Assembly: GCF_001482365.1 (NCBI RefSeq)
Contig: NZ_CP013254.1
Location: 1,240,001 to 1,304,000, forward strand
Length of the DNA: 64,000 nt
DNA from: Kocuria flava
GTDB lineage: Bacteria > Actinomycetota > Actinomycetes > Actinomycetales > Micrococcaceae
Direction: 5' to 3'
The translations under genes and the position numbers were made by a program. Shown in pieces: positions 31,067 through 39,562 of this stretch. The first letter of the stretch is position 1. Each line of letters starts with the position of its first letter. The notes beneath the pieces are model-generated. The model did not search any database. It was not told the DNA's origin and saw only the letters and a program-made list of their open reading frames with translations.

Positions 31067-32161
31067 ATGACCACCCGCACCGTGCCCTGGGCGCCCGCCG
31101 GCGACGACGCCCGCCCGGGCCCGCCCGCCCGCCGACTGCCCTACCACCGGCTGGGCCACGCCGACCCGGCCCACCGCTGGTGGAAGCCCCTCGTGGAGCT
31201 GCTGGTCTTCGGCGCCGTCTACGTGCTGCTCAGCGCCGTGCTGGGCATCGTGTGGACCCTGTGGCTGATCGCCACCCGCGGCGAGGGCGCGCTCGACGAG
31301 CTGCTGGGGGACCTGGCGAGCCTGGACATCATGGACCCGGCGCTGCTGTTCATGACGCTGTTCTCCGTGGTGCTGATGATCCCGGCGATCGTCGTGGCCC
31401 GGCTGGTCACGGGCCCCCGCCCGCTGGGGCTGCTGCTGTCCGTGACGGGGCGGCTGCGCTGGGGCTTCCTGGTCCGCACGACCCTGCTCGCCCTGGCCGT
31501 CTACGCGGTGGGCCACGGCCTGCTCCTGGTCCTCGAGCTGGCCACCACGGGCTCGCTGCAGCCGGTCGCGCCGCCGGAGCCGCCCGCGCAGCTGTGGCTG
31601 ATCGTGCCGATGATCGTGCTGCTCGTGCCCCTGCAGTGCGCGGCCGAGGAGCTCGTCTTCCGCGGCTACCTGCTGCAGACCGTCGGGCGCTGGGTGCGCT
31701 CCCCGGCCCTGGCGGTCCTGCTGCCGGTGCCGCTGTTCACCTTCGCCCACCTCTACGACGTCTGGGGGCTGCTCGCGGTCGCGGCCATGGCGGTCGTGGC
31801 CGGGTGGCTGAGCTGGCGCACCGGCGGGCTCGAGGCCGCGATCGGGCTGCACGTGGTGAACAACGTGCTCGCGTTCTCCCTCGCGGCCGCCGGCTGGGCC
31901 GACCCCATGCCCGAGGAGTCCACGTGGGTCTCCCTGGCCTCCGCGCTGCCGCTCTACCTCGTCTTCGCCTGGCTGGTCGTGCGCGACGCCCGCCGGCGGG
32001 GGATCGAGGTCACCCGCACGGTCCCCGCCGTCCCGGCCCCGGCGCCGCTCCCGCCCGCCGGCGGCGGTCCGGGCGGGTCCGGCGGATGGGTGTGCCCCGG
32101 CCCGCCGGCGTGCCCCGGGCACTGGGCCGCCCCGGCCCCCGCCCCGGGGCCGCGTCCGTAG
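31067..32161 (+). CDS. CPBP-family intramembrane metalloprotease
   Basis: Abi/CAAX-like (CPBP) membrane protease of 364 residues, with about eight hydrophobic segments. Motif 1 is CAAEELVFRGYLLQ (Glu-Glu and Arg), motif 2 FTFAHLYD and motif 3 GLHVVNNVLAF, the full catalytic set. Substrates in bacteria are mostly unknown. The C-terminal 45 residues are Pro/Gly/Ala-rich with several cysteines and look disordered. ATG at 31067 follows TAGCGT (31055-31060) by 6 bases. The gene ends 10 bases before the M18 aminopeptidase start. Confidence 0.88.
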   Translation: MTTRTVPWAPAGDDARPGPPARRLPYHRLGHADPAHRWWKPLVELLVFGAVYVLLSAVLGIVWTLWLIATRGEGALDELLGDLASLDIMDPALLFMTLFSVVLMIPAIVVARLVTGPRPLGLLLSVTGRLRWGFLVRTTLLALAVYAVGHGLLLVLELATTGSLQPVAPPEPPAQLWLIVPMIVLLVPLQCAAEELVFRGYLLQTVGRWVRSPALAVLLPVPLFTFAHLYDVWGLLAVAAMAVVAGWLSWRTGGLEAAIGLHVVNNVLAFSLAAAGWADPMPEESTWVSLASALPLYLVFAWLVVRDARRRGIEVTRTVPAVPAPAPLPPAGGGPGGSGGWVCPGPPACPGHWAAPAPAPGPRP

Positions 32162-32171
32162 ACTGGCCGGC

Positions 32172-33485
32172 ATGGCAGCGCACGAGACCTCCCCCGACCC
32201 CCGCTCCGTCGTGGCCGACCTCGGCCGCTACGTCACGGACTCCCCGAGCTCCTACCACGCGGCCCGGGCCGCGGCGGCCCGGCTCGAGGCGGCCGGCTTC
32301 ACCCGCCTGCCGGAGGAGGAGCCGTGGCAGCACGTGCACGGGCGCCGCTACGTGCTGCGCGACGGGGCGCTGATCGCCTGGGTCGCCCCGCACGGGGTGC
32401 CCGCCGGCGCCGGCTTCCGGATCCTCGGGGCGCACACCGACTCGCCGGGCTTCAAGCTCAAGCCGCGCCCCGGCACGAGCGCCCACGGGTGGCACCAGGC
32501 GGGCGTGGAGGTCTACGGCGGGCCCCTGCTGAACTCCTGGCTCGACCGCGACCTGCGCCTGGCCGGGCGCCTCGTGGTGCGCGGCGAGGACGGGACGCCC
32601 ACCGAGGTGCTGACCGCGACCGGGCCCGTGGCCCGCATCCCGCAGCTGGCGATCCACCTGGACCGGGAGGCGAACAAGGGGCTGACCCTCGACCGGCAGC
32701 AGCACCTCCAGCCCGTGTGGGGCGCGGGCGCGGAGGGCGCCGACGTCCTCGCGCTGCTGGCTGCGCACGCCGAGGGCGGCCCCGTGGACCCGGGGCGCGT
32801 CCTGGGCCACGACGTGGTGCTGGCCGACACCCAGGAGCCCGCGCTCCTGGGCGCCTCCGGCGAGCTGTTCGCCTCCGGCCGGCTCGACAACCTCTCCTCC
32901 GTCCACGCCGGGCTCACCGCCCTGGTCCGGGAGGCGGAGGCCCTCGAGAGCGGCCGGCGGATCGCGGTGCTCGCCGCGTTCGACCACGAGGAGATCGGCT
33001 CCGGCACCCGCTCCGGGGCCGCGGGCCCGTTCCTCGAGGACGTGCTCGTGCGCGTGGCCGAGGCCCTGGGCCGGACGTCGGCCGAGCACCGCCGGGCGCT
33101 GGCGGACTCGGTGTGCCTGTCCGCGGACGCCGGCCACCTGGTGCACCCCAACTACGCCGGCCACCACGACCCGGTGAACCGTCCCGAGCCGGGGGCCGGG
33201 CCGCTGCTGAAGCTCAACGCCGACCAGCGCTACGCCACGGACGCGGTGGGCGCCGCGATCTGGGCGGCCGCGTGCGAGCGCGCGGGCGTGGCCCACCAGC
33301 AGTTCGTCTCCAACAACCGGATCCCGTGCGGGTCCACGATCGGCCCGCTGACCGCCACCCGGCTGGGCATCCGCACGATCGACGCCGGGATCGGGCTGCT
33401 GTCGATGCACTCCGCCCGCGAGCTGTGCCACGTGGCCGACGCCGCCGCGCTCGGCGCCGTCGCCGGGGCGTTCTTCACCGGCTGA
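32172..33485 (+). CDS. M18 family aminopeptidase
   Basis: Cytosolic di-zinc aminopeptidase of 437 residues (DNPEP/LAP4-like), removing N-terminal acidic or neutral residues from peptides. Metal and catalytic motifs: LGAHTDSPGFKLKP (His-x-Asp), SGRLDNLSS (Asp), DHEEIGSGT with the Glu-Glu pair, and the terminal GLLSMHSARE (His). SPSSYHAA near residue 25 and the SNNRIPCGSTIGP loop are family specific. ATG at 32172 follows TAGACT (32159-32164) by 7 bases. It converges with gap; a 12-bp stem hairpin follows. Confidence 0.94.
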   Translation: MAAHETSPDPRSVVADLGRYVTDSPSSYHAARAAAARLEAAGFTRLPEEEPWQHVHGRRYVLRDGALIAWVAPHGVPAGAGFRILGAHTDSPGFKLKPRPGTSAHGWHQAGVEVYGGPLLNSWLDRDLRLAGRLVVRGEDGTPTEVLTATGPVARIPQLAIHLDREANKGLTLDRQQHLQPVWGAGAEGADVLALLAAHAEGGPVDPGRVLGHDVVLADTQEPALLGASGELFASGRLDNLSSVHAGLTALVREAEALESGRRIAVLAAFDHEEIGSGTRSGAAGPFLEDVLVRVAEALGRTSAEHRRALADSVCLSADAGHLVHPNYAGHHDPVNRPEPGAGPLLKLNADQRYATDAVGAAIWAAACERAGVAHQQFVSNNRIPCGSTIGPLTATRLGIRTIDAGIGLLSMHSARELCHVADAAALGAVAGAFFTG

Positions 33486-33500
33486 GGACCCCGCGCGCAC

Positions 33501-33538
33501 GCAGCAGGGGCGCCCCCGCGCGGGGACGCCCCTGCTGC
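33501..33538. terminator. Convergent terminator between M18 peptidase and gap
   Basis: GCAGCAGGGGCG (33501-33512) and CGCCCCTGCTGC (33527-33538) form a perfect 12-bp stem. Located 16 bases after the aminopeptidase stop and 15 bases from the gap stop on the other strand. No T tract on either side. Confidence 0.75.
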
Positions 33539-33552
33539 GCTGCGGGCCCGGG

Positions 33553-35004
33553 TCAGCGCGCGGCGGTCCCGGCGACCACCCGCTCGGCGGGGAACTGCGG
33601 CATGGCGATGTCGGCCATGCGCGCCAGCACGCGCACCACCTGGCAGGAGTAGCCGAACTCGTTGTCGTACCAGACGTAGAGCACGAGCGAGCTGCCGTTG
33701 ACGATGGTCGCCAGCCCGTCCACGACGCCCGCGCGGCGCGAGCCCACGAAGTCGGTGGAGACGACCTCGGGGGAGTCGGTGTAGTCGATCTGCTTGCGCA
33801 GGGACGAGTTCAGCGAGATGTCGCGCAGGTACTGGTTGACGGCGTCCTTGGACTCCGGGGCGTTCTCCAGCTGCAGGTTCAGGATCGCCATGGACACGTC
33901 CGGGGTGGGGACGCGGATGGCGTTGCCGGTGAGCTTGCCGGCCATCTCGGGCAGGGCCTTGGCCACGGCCTTCGCCGCACCGGTCTCGGTGAGCACCATG
34001 TTCAGGGCGGCGGAGCGGCCGCGGCGGTCGCCCTTGTGCCAGTTGTCGATGAGGTTCTGGTCGTTGGTGTAGGAGTGCACCGTCTCGACGTGGCCCTGGG
34101 CGATGCCGTACTTGTCGTTGAGCACCTTCACGACCGGGGTGATCGCGTTGGTGGTGCACGAGGCGGCGGAGAGGATCCTGTCCTCGGGCACGATCACGTC
34201 GTCGTTGACGCCGCAGACGATGTTCTTCAGCTCGCCCTTGCCCGGGGCGGTGAGCAGGACCTTGGCCACGCCCTTGGACCCCAGGTGCTTGGACAGCCCG
34301 GCCTCGTCGCGCCACACGCCGGTGTTGTCCACGACGATCGCGTTGTCGATGCCGTAGGCGGTGTAGTCGATCTCGGAGGGGTCGTTCGCGTAGATGAACT
34401 GGATCGCCACCCCGTTGGCGGTGATGACGTTGTTCTCCTCGTCGACGTGGATCGTGCCGTCGAACTTCCCGTGCACGGAGTCGCGGCGCAGCAGGGAGGC
34501 GCGCTTGACGAGGTCGTTGCCCGGCTTCTTGCGCACGACGACGGCGCGCAGGTTCAGCCCGGTGCCGTCGTTGCGGTTGACGAGGATGCGGGCCAGCAGG
34601 CGGCCGATCCGGCCGAAGCCGTAGAGGACGACGTCCTGCGGCTCGGGGGTGTTCTGGTCCCTGCGCCCGACGACCGGGGCGAGCTCCTCGCGCAGGAACG
34701 CCTCGAGGTCCAGGTCGGACTCCTTGGACATGCGGTTGAGCTTGCCCAGGTCCACGGCGCACGTGCCGAGGTCCAGGCGGGAGAGGGTCTCCAGGAGGCG
34801 GGTCGTGTCCTCGAGGGGCAGCTCCTCGCCGTCGATGCGGCGGGCGAAGCGGTGCGCCTTGATGATCTGGGTGACGGACTTGTGGACGAGCGAGCGTCCG
34901 TAGACCGTCGGGACGACCTTGTTCTCGCGGTGCAGCCGGCCGACCAGGGGAACGACGGCCTCGGCAAGCGCCTCGCGCTCGGCCCAGCTCTCGGGGGTGC
35001 TCAA
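33553..35004 (-). CDS. gap: Long-form glyceraldehyde-3-phosphate dehydrogenase
   Basis: Interconverts glyceraldehyde-3-phosphate and 1,3-bisphosphoglycerate. The 483-residue protein has the GFGRIGRLLARI nucleotide loop at about 129-140 and catalytic C283 in SAASCTTNAITP, followed by the substrate loop and the C-terminal WYDNEFGYSCQVVR. Normal GAPDH is about 335 residues; here an N-terminal extension of roughly 125 residues precedes the Rossmann fold, as in the GapB/GapX-type enzymes of Corynebacterium and relatives, which favour gluconeogenesis. The start is probably TTG at 35004 with GAGGAAG ten bases before it. An IS481 element abuts its likely -10 element upstream. Confidence 0.92.
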   Translation of the reverse strand: MSTPESWAEREALAEAVVPLVGRLHRENKVVPTVYGRSLVHKSVTQIIKAHRFARRIDGEELPLEDTTRLLETLSRLDLGTCAVDLGKLNRMSKESDLDLEAFLREELAPVVGRRDQNTPEPQDVVLYGFGRIGRLLARILVNRNDGTGLNLRAVVVRKKPGNDLVKRASLLRRDSVHGKFDGTIHVDEENNVITANGVAIQFIYANDPSEIDYTAYGIDNAIVVDNTGVWRDEAGLSKHLGSKGVAKVLLTAPGKGELKNIVCGVNDDVIVPEDRILSAASCTTNAITPVVKVLNDKYGIAQGHVETVHSYTNDQNLIDNWHKGDRRGRSAALNMVLTETGAAKAVAKALPEMAGKLTGNAIRVPTPDVSMAILNLQLENAPESKDAVNQYLRDISLNSSLRKQIDYTDSPEVVSTDFVGSRRAGVVDGLATIVNGSSLVLYVWYDNEFGYSCQVVRVLARMADIAMPQFPAERVVAGTAAR

Positions 35005-35124
35005 GAATGACCTACTTCCTCGGCCGGGGACCTCGTCGTGTCCGGCCGTGTCGTGCCGCGCGTCGTTGCGCGGTCTCGGGACGCGTGCGCCGCTGCGGGG
35101 TCTTCGCGGAGGGCACCGCCGCCC

Positions 35125-35130
35125 ATTCTA
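35125..35130 (-). promoter_or_regulatory. Putative gap -10 element next to IS junction
   Basis: TAGAAT on the minus strand, 121 bases before the gap TTG. It overlaps the left target duplication (35127-35132) of the IS element, so whatever lay at the -35 position is now replaced by IS sequence. Confidence 0.4.
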
Positions 35131-35132
35131 GG
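35127..35132. repeat. Left target-site duplication TCTAGG
   Basis: Six bases TCTAGG directly before the left inverted repeat, identical to 36213-36218 directly after the right one. Confidence 0.85.
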
Positions 35133-35152
35133 TGTACCCGGTCAGGACGTTG
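35133..35152 (+). repeat. Left terminal inverted repeat of IS481 element
   Basis: Starts TGTACCCGGTCA and matches the right end at 17 of 20 positions (differences only at positions 13, 16 and nearby). Confidence 0.8.
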
Positions 35153-35234
35153 GTAGCAGGAGGGTGTTGACGTGAGGAGAGCCTCCGGGTGGGGTGTGGC
35201 TTGTCTAAGGCCCACATCCACCACGGAGGCTCCC

Positions 35235-36203
35235 GTGTCCCACCGTAATGCCCGCACCACCGTCCACGGCAGGCTGCTCATCGTCTCCCGGCACCGTTCC
35301 GGGATGCCGAAGTCCCACATCGCCAAAGCCATGGGGATCTCGCGCAAGTGTGTGTCTCACTGGATCGCCCGCTACGACACCGAGGGCGAGACCGGTCTGC
35401 AGGACCGGTCCTCCCGCCCGCACACCACCCCGACCCGCACCTGCCCGAGCACGGAGCAGCGGGTCCTGGCGCTGCGCGCCAGGACCCGGCGGGGCCAGGA
35501 CTGGATCGCAGGTGAGCTGGGCATCCCGGCACGCACGGTGGGGCGGATCCTGGCCCGCCACCAGGTCCCGTACCTGCGGGAGCTGGACCCGCTCACCGGT
35601 GCGGTGATCCGGTCCTCGAAGACCACCGCGGTGCGCTACGAACGCGAGCACCCCGGGGAGTTGGTGCACATGGACGTGAAGAAGCTCGGGCGGATCCCTG
35701 ATGGTGGCGGCTGGCGTGCCTTGGGGCGTGCGAACGCGGTCAGAGATCGACGCCATGGGCCCGGCTTCGACTACGTGCACTCGGTGGTCGACGACCACTC
35801 GAGGCTGGCGTACTCGGAGATCCACGCCGATGAGAAGGGCGCCACCTGCGCGGAGTTCCTGGCCCGGGCGGCCGTCTACTTCGCCGGCCACGGGATCCCG
35901 AGGATCGAGCGGGTGATGACCGACAACGCCTTCGCCTACCGTCATTCCGCGGCCGTGCGGGAGGTGGTCGCGGCCCTGGGTGCCAAGCAGATCTTCATCC
36001 GCCCGCACTGCCCGTGGCAGAACGGCAAGGTGGAGCGCCTCAACCGCACCCTGGCCACCGAGTGGGCCTACCGGCAGGTCTTCATCAGCAACGACGAACG
36101 CACCGCCGCCCTTGCCCCCTGGATCGAGCACTACAACACTGAAAGACGCCACAGCGCACTCGGCGGACACCCACCGGTCAGCCGCCTGCGACCAACCTCA
36201 TGA
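35235..36203 (+). CDS. IS481-family transposase
   Basis: DDE transposase of 322 residues. N-terminal helix-turn-helix (residues 10-60, with GMPKSHIAKAMGISRKCVSHW), then a second HTH-like segment, then the rve catalytic core: first Asp in LVHMDVKKLG, second in VMTDNAFAYR, and Glu in NGKVERLNRTLATEW. YNTERRHSALGGHPP at the C-terminus is the usual IS481 ending. The GTG at 35235 is chosen since homologues start near SHRNARTTVHGRLL; a longer frame starts within the left end. The stop TGA (36201-36203) lies inside the right inverted repeat. No frameshift is seen. Confidence 0.93.
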   Translation: MSHRNARTTVHGRLLIVSRHRSGMPKSHIAKAMGISRKCVSHWIARYDTEGETGLQDRSSRPHTTPTRTCPSTEQRVLALRARTRRGQDWIAGELGIPARTVGRILARHQVPYLRELDPLTGAVIRSSKTTAVRYEREHPGELVHMDVKKLGRIPDGGGWRALGRANAVRDRRHGPGFDYVHSVVDDHSRLAYSEIHADEKGATCAEFLARAAVYFAGHGIPRIERVMTDNAFAYRHSAAVREVVAALGAKQIFIRPHCPWQNGKVERLNRTLATEWAYRQVFISNDERTAALAPWIEHYNTERRHSALGGHPPVSRLRPTS

Positions 36204-36212
36204 CCGGGTACA
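36193..36212 (-). repeat. Right terminal inverted repeat of IS481 element
   Basis: Read on the minus strand starts TGTACCCGGTCA, complementing the left end. Contains the transposase stop codon. Confidence 0.8.
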
Positions 36213-36218
36213 TCTAGG
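36213..36218. repeat. Right target-site duplication TCTAGG
   Basis: Identical to the six bases at 35127-35132; confirms that the element boundaries are correct. Confidence 0.85.
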
Positions 36219-36299
36219 CGCACCGGGGCCCCCGGGGTGGCCTGCGTTACGCTCCCGCGCCGCCGGGTCCGCGCGGGGGCCGGGTGCTACCGTGTGGGC

Positions 36300-37229
36300 A
36301 TGCTGACGGTGATCGGAGAGGCCCTCGTCGACGTGGTCTCGAAGCAGGGCCAGGAGCCCCGGGCGCACGCGGGCGGCAGCCCCATGAACGTGGCCGTCGG
36401 GCTGGCCCGGCTCGGCCACGAGGTGCAGTTCCTGGGCCGCTACGGCGGCGACGAGCACGGCACCCGCGTCCAGGCGCACCTGCGGGACAACGGGGTGCGC
36501 CTGCCCTTCGAGCCCGACACCCGGCCCACCTCCGTGGCCGAGGCCGTGATCGACGACGACGGCGCCGCCACCTACGACTTCCGGCTCGACTGGTCCCTCG
36601 AGCTGGACGACGACCGGCTCGAGCGGCTGCTGGCCGGCACCGAGCTGCTGCACGTCGGCTCGATCGGGGCGATGCTCGAGCCCGGCGCCTCGAGGGTCCG
36701 CCGGGCCGTGGAGCTCGCCCACGGCCGGGCCGTGGTCTCCTACGACCCGAACTGCCGGCCCTCGATCATCCCCGACTCCTCGGCCGCCCGGGCGCGGGCG
36801 GAGGAGCTGGTGGCCCTCGCCGACGTCGTGAAGGCCTCCGACGAGGACCTGCTGTGGCTCTACCCCCACCGCAGCGTCGAGGAGACCGCCGCGGCGTGGC
36901 TGCGGGCGGGAGCGCGCCTCGTCGTCGTCACCCGCGGCCCGATGGGGCCCTGGGCCCGGACCCGGGCCACCGGCCCGCGCGGGGTGGAGGTCCCGGCCGC
37001 CCGTGCCGAGGTCGTGGACACCGTGGGCGCCGGCGACTCCTTCATGGCCGCGACCCTGGGCTGGCTCGCCGACCACGGCTACACCGGGGCCACCGCCCGC
37101 GAGCGGATCGACGACCTCGACGCCGGGCAGGTCGAGGACCTGCTGCGCTTCGCGGCCGCGGCCGCGGCCGTCACCGTCTCGCGCGCCGGCGCGGACCTGC
37201 CCCGGCGCGAGGACCTGCCCCGCGGCTGA
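36300..37229 (+). CDS. PfkB-family carbohydrate kinase (fructokinase-like)
   Basis: Ribokinase-fold sugar kinase, 309 residues. GEALVDVV opens the protein, then GGSPMNVAVGLARLG (first PfkB signature), RYGGDEHG, and the C-terminal signature VDTVGAGDSFMAATLGWLAD with the catalytic Asp and anion hole. DPNCRPSIIP is common in fructokinases. The substrate is probably fructose or a related sugar, but not provable here. ATG at 36300 follows TACCGT (36288-36293) by 6 bases, so transcription is probably leaderless. The promoter lies 70 bases downstream of the IS right end. Confidence 0.9.
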   Translation: MLTVIGEALVDVVSKQGQEPRAHAGGSPMNVAVGLARLGHEVQFLGRYGGDEHGTRVQAHLRDNGVRLPFEPDTRPTSVAEAVIDDDGAATYDFRLDWSLELDDDRLERLLAGTELLHVGSIGAMLEPGASRVRRAVELAHGRAVVSYDPNCRPSIIPDSSAARARAEELVALADVVKASDEDLLWLYPHRSVEETAAAWLRAGARLVVVTRGPMGPWARTRATGPRGVEVPAARAEVVDTVGAGDSFMAATLGWLADHGYTGATARERIDDLDAGQVEDLLRFAAAAAAVTVSRAGADLPRREDLPRG

Positions 37230-37280
37230 CCCCGCGCCCGACGCACCCGACCGCACGTCCCCGACCGGAAGGAGAGCCCC

Positions 37281-37799
37281 GTGCTCGACCGCGAACCCTA
37301 CGCCGACCTGCCCGACCTGCCGAGCTTCACGCTCACCTCGGAGGACCTCACCGACGGCGGGCCGCTCCACCCCGACCAGTGCTCCGGCATCATGGGCGCC
37401 GGCGGGCGGGACGTCTCCCCGCAGCTGAGCTGGTCCGGTGCCCCGGAGGGCACGAAGAGCTACGTGGTGACGATGTTCGACCCCGACGCCCCCACGCCCA
37501 GCGGCTTCTGGCACTGGTGCCTGTCCAACATCCCCGCCGACGTCACCTCCCTCGAGCGGGGCGCGGCCTCGAACCCGCCGGCGGGGGCGGTCAAGCACCG
37601 CAACGACGGCGGCACGGACGAGTACATCGGCGCCGCCCCGCCCCCCGGCCACGGCCCGCACCGCTACGTCGTGTGCGTGACCGCCGTCGGGGAGGAGACC
37701 ATCGAGGTCGACGAGAGCGCCAGCCCGGCCGCCGTGAACTTCCAGCTGTTCAGCCACGGCATCGCCCGCGCCTGCCTGACGGGCGTGCACGAGAGGTGA
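37281..37799 (+). CDS. YbhB/YbcL-type PEBP family protein
   Basis: Phosphatidylethanolamine-binding-protein fold, 172 residues, cytoplasmic. Landmarks: FTLTSEDLTDGGPL, SPQLSWSGAPEGTKSYVVTMFDPDAPTPSG-FWHW and YIGAAPPPGHGPHRYVV, with DPDAP and GHGPHRY forming the ligand pocket. Role of bacterial members is unclear (possible kinase modulators or binding proteins). GTG start at 37281 has a GGAAGGAG site. It lies 51 bases after the kinase and 10 bases before the HAD gene, so the three probably share a transcript. Confidence 0.92.
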   Translation: MLDREPYADLPDLPSFTLTSEDLTDGGPLHPDQCSGIMGAGGRDVSPQLSWSGAPEGTKSYVVTMFDPDAPTPSGFWHWCLSNIPADVTSLERGAASNPPAGAVKHRNDGGTDEYIGAAPPPGHGPHRYVVCVTAVGEETIEVDESASPAAVNFQLFSHGIARACLTGVHER

Positions 37800-37809
37800 C
37801 GCGCCGACC

Positions 37810-38688
37810 GTGAGCCCGCCCCTGGAGGTCCCCCCGCCGGGGACCCCGATCCGGCTGATCGCCAGCGACCTCGACGGCACCGTCCTGGGCCGGGACTTCC
37901 GCTTCCGCCCCCGCACGGTCGAGGCGCTGCGCGCCGCCCAGGACGGCGGGCTGCACGTGGTCTTCGTGACGGGCCGGCCGATGCGCTGGCTGGACCCCCT
38001 GCGCGAGCAGCTCGCGCACGAGGGCGTGGTCATCTGCTCCAACGGCGCGGTCGTCTACGACCTCGCGGCCGACCGCGTCGTGGAGTCGAGCCTGTTCCCC
38101 GTGCACGAGGCCTTCGCGGTGATGGACGAGATCGCGGCCCGCCACCCCGGGTCGCTGTTCGCCGCCGAGACCCTCGAGGGCGTCTACACCGACCACGGGT
38201 GGGCCCGCACCGACCGGATGGAGAGCGGGGCCCCGCGGACGGGCCCGCTGCGCGAGCAGGTCCCGGCGGAGCCGGGGCTCGTGAAGTTCCTGGCCAAGCG
38301 GGACGGGGCGGAGCCCCACGCCTACGTGCGGGCGCTGACCGAGCTGGTGGGCGGGCGGCTGTCCGTGACCTCCTCCGTGGCCGGGAGCCCGCTCGTGGAG
38401 ATGGGCCAGCGGGGGCTGACCAAGGCCCGCACGCTCACCCAGTACGCGGCCGAGCGCGGGATCGGCCCGCACGAGGTGCTCGCCTTCGGGGACATGCCCA
38501 ACGACCTCGAGATGCTCACCTGGGCCGGGCACGGCTACGCCATGGCGGACGGCCACCCCGCGGTGGTCCGGGCGGTCGGGCGCACCGCCCCGCCCTTCGC
38601 CGAGGACGGCGTGGCCCGGGTGATCGAGGCGCTGCTGCGCGAGCAGGCGGGGGAGCGGCCTGCGGGACAGGTCTCTACGGCTGGGTAA
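37810..38688 (+). CDS. Cof-type HAD-IIB hydrolase
   Basis: Haloacid dehalogenase-like phosphatase, 292 residues. Motif I is LIASDLDGTVLG (nucleophile Asp), motif II VVFVTGRPM, motif III lysine in GLTKARTLTQY, motif IV FGDMPNDLEMLTWAG. The cap of type C2B sits between. Members dephosphorylate sugar phosphates or flavin precursors; the substrate is unknown. GTG start at 37810, 10 bases after the PEBP gene. The end carries a TAACAAT box that seems to serve the next gene. Confidence 0.9.
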   Translation: MSPPLEVPPPGTPIRLIASDLDGTVLGRDFRFRPRTVEALRAAQDGGLHVVFVTGRPMRWLDPLREQLAHEGVVICSNGAVVYDLAADRVVESSLFPVHEAFAVMDEIAARHPGSLFAAETLEGVYTDHGWARTDRMESGAPRTGPLREQVPAEPGLVKFLAKRDGAEPHAYVRALTELVGGRLSVTSSVAGSPLVEMGQRGLTKARTLTQYAAERGIGPHEVLAFGDMPNDLEMLTWAGHGYAMADGHPAVVRAVGRTAPPFAEDGVARVIEALLREQAGERPAGQVSTAG

Positions 38689-38698
38689 CAATGGGGTC

Positions 38699-39523
38699 GT
38701 GGACACCCCAGCACCCCGCCCCGCCGCGCCGGCGGCCCTCGCCCACCGCGGCTTCTCCCCGGAGGGCGCCGAGAACACCCTCGACGCCGTCCGCGCCGCC
38801 CGCGACCTGGGCTACGCGTGGATCGAGACCGACGTGAACACGACCGCCGACGGCGTCGTGCTCAGCTTCCACGACGAGACCCTCGACCGCGTCACCGGCA
38901 CGCCCGGGGCCGTCTCGGCGCTGACCTGGGAGCAGGTCCGCCGCGCACGCGTCGCCGGCGGCCCGGCCATCCCCACCCTCGCGGAGCTGCTGCGCGCCTT
39001 CCCCGAGCTGCGGTTCAACATCGACGTCAAGGACGAGGCCTCGGTCGCGGCCCTGCCGCCGCTGCTGCACGAGCTCGGCGCCGCCGGGCGGGTGCGCGTG
39101 ACCTCGTTCTCCGAGAGCCGCCGGCGGCGCACCCTGCGGGCCCTGCGCGCGCTCACCGGCGGCCCGGTGCCCACCTCCTCCGGCAAGGAGGGGATGCGGC
39201 TGCTGCTCGTGAGCTCGTGGCTGGGCGGGCCCGCGTGGCGGATCGCCCGCCGGCTGGCCGCCCGGTGGATCGAGCCCTTCGACACCGTCCAGATCCCCCG
39301 CCGCCACCGCGTGCGCGGGGGCCGGGAGATCGAGCTCGTCACCCCCCGCTTCCTCGCCTTCGCCCACCGCCACGGCATCGCGGTGCACGTGTGGACCGTC
39401 AACGACCCCGAGGAGATGGCCGAGCTGCTCGAGCTCGGCGTGGACGGGATCGTCACCGACCGCGCCGACCTGCTCGCGGACCTGCTCGCCCGCCGCGGGC
39501 AGTGGCCGCCCTCCGGCGTGTGA
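38699..39523 (+). CDS. Glycerophosphodiester phosphodiesterase (GDPD) family protein
   Basis: Cleaves glycerophosphodiesters to glycerol-3-phosphate and an alcohol. The 274-residue TIM-barrel protein has ALAHRGFSPEGAENTLDAVRAA (first His-Arg and Glu), IETDVNTTADGVVLSFHDETLDRVT (Glu-x-Asp and second His) and RFNIDVKDEA (Glu replaced by Asp-Val-Lys pattern typical of the group). No signal peptide, so cytosolic. GTG start at 38699; AACAAT (38687-38692) is 6 bases before it, consistent with leaderless transcription although the gene could also be read from upstream. Confidence 0.9.
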   Translation: MDTPAPRPAAPAALAHRGFSPEGAENTLDAVRAARDLGYAWIETDVNTTADGVVLSFHDETLDRVTGTPGAVSALTWEQVRRARVAGGPAIPTLAELLRAFPELRFNIDVKDEASVAALPPLLHELGAAGRVRVTSFSESRRRRTLRALRALTGGPVPTSSGKEGMRLLLVSSWLGGPAWRIARRLAARWIEPFDTVQIPRRHRVRGGREIELVTPRFLAFAHRHGIAVHVWTVNDPEEMAELLELGVDGIVTDRADLLADLLARRGQWPPSGV

Positions 39524-39562
39524 GCCGTGGCACCCGGGTCCGGGCCGTGGCAGGGTGGGCCC

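Larger units (their letters stand above)
35133..36212 (+). mobile_element. Complete IS481-family insertion sequence, 1080 bp
   Basis: The element begins TGTACCCGGTCA (35133-35144) and ends TGACCGGGTACA (36201-36212), exact inverted repeats that extend imperfectly to about 20 bases and start with TGT, as in IS481 elements. It is flanked by 6-bp direct repeats TCTAGG. One intact transposase gene fills it. All features are complete, so it is likely recent and potentially active. It inserted between gap and the PfkB kinase gene. IS name not assigned. Confidence 0.93.
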
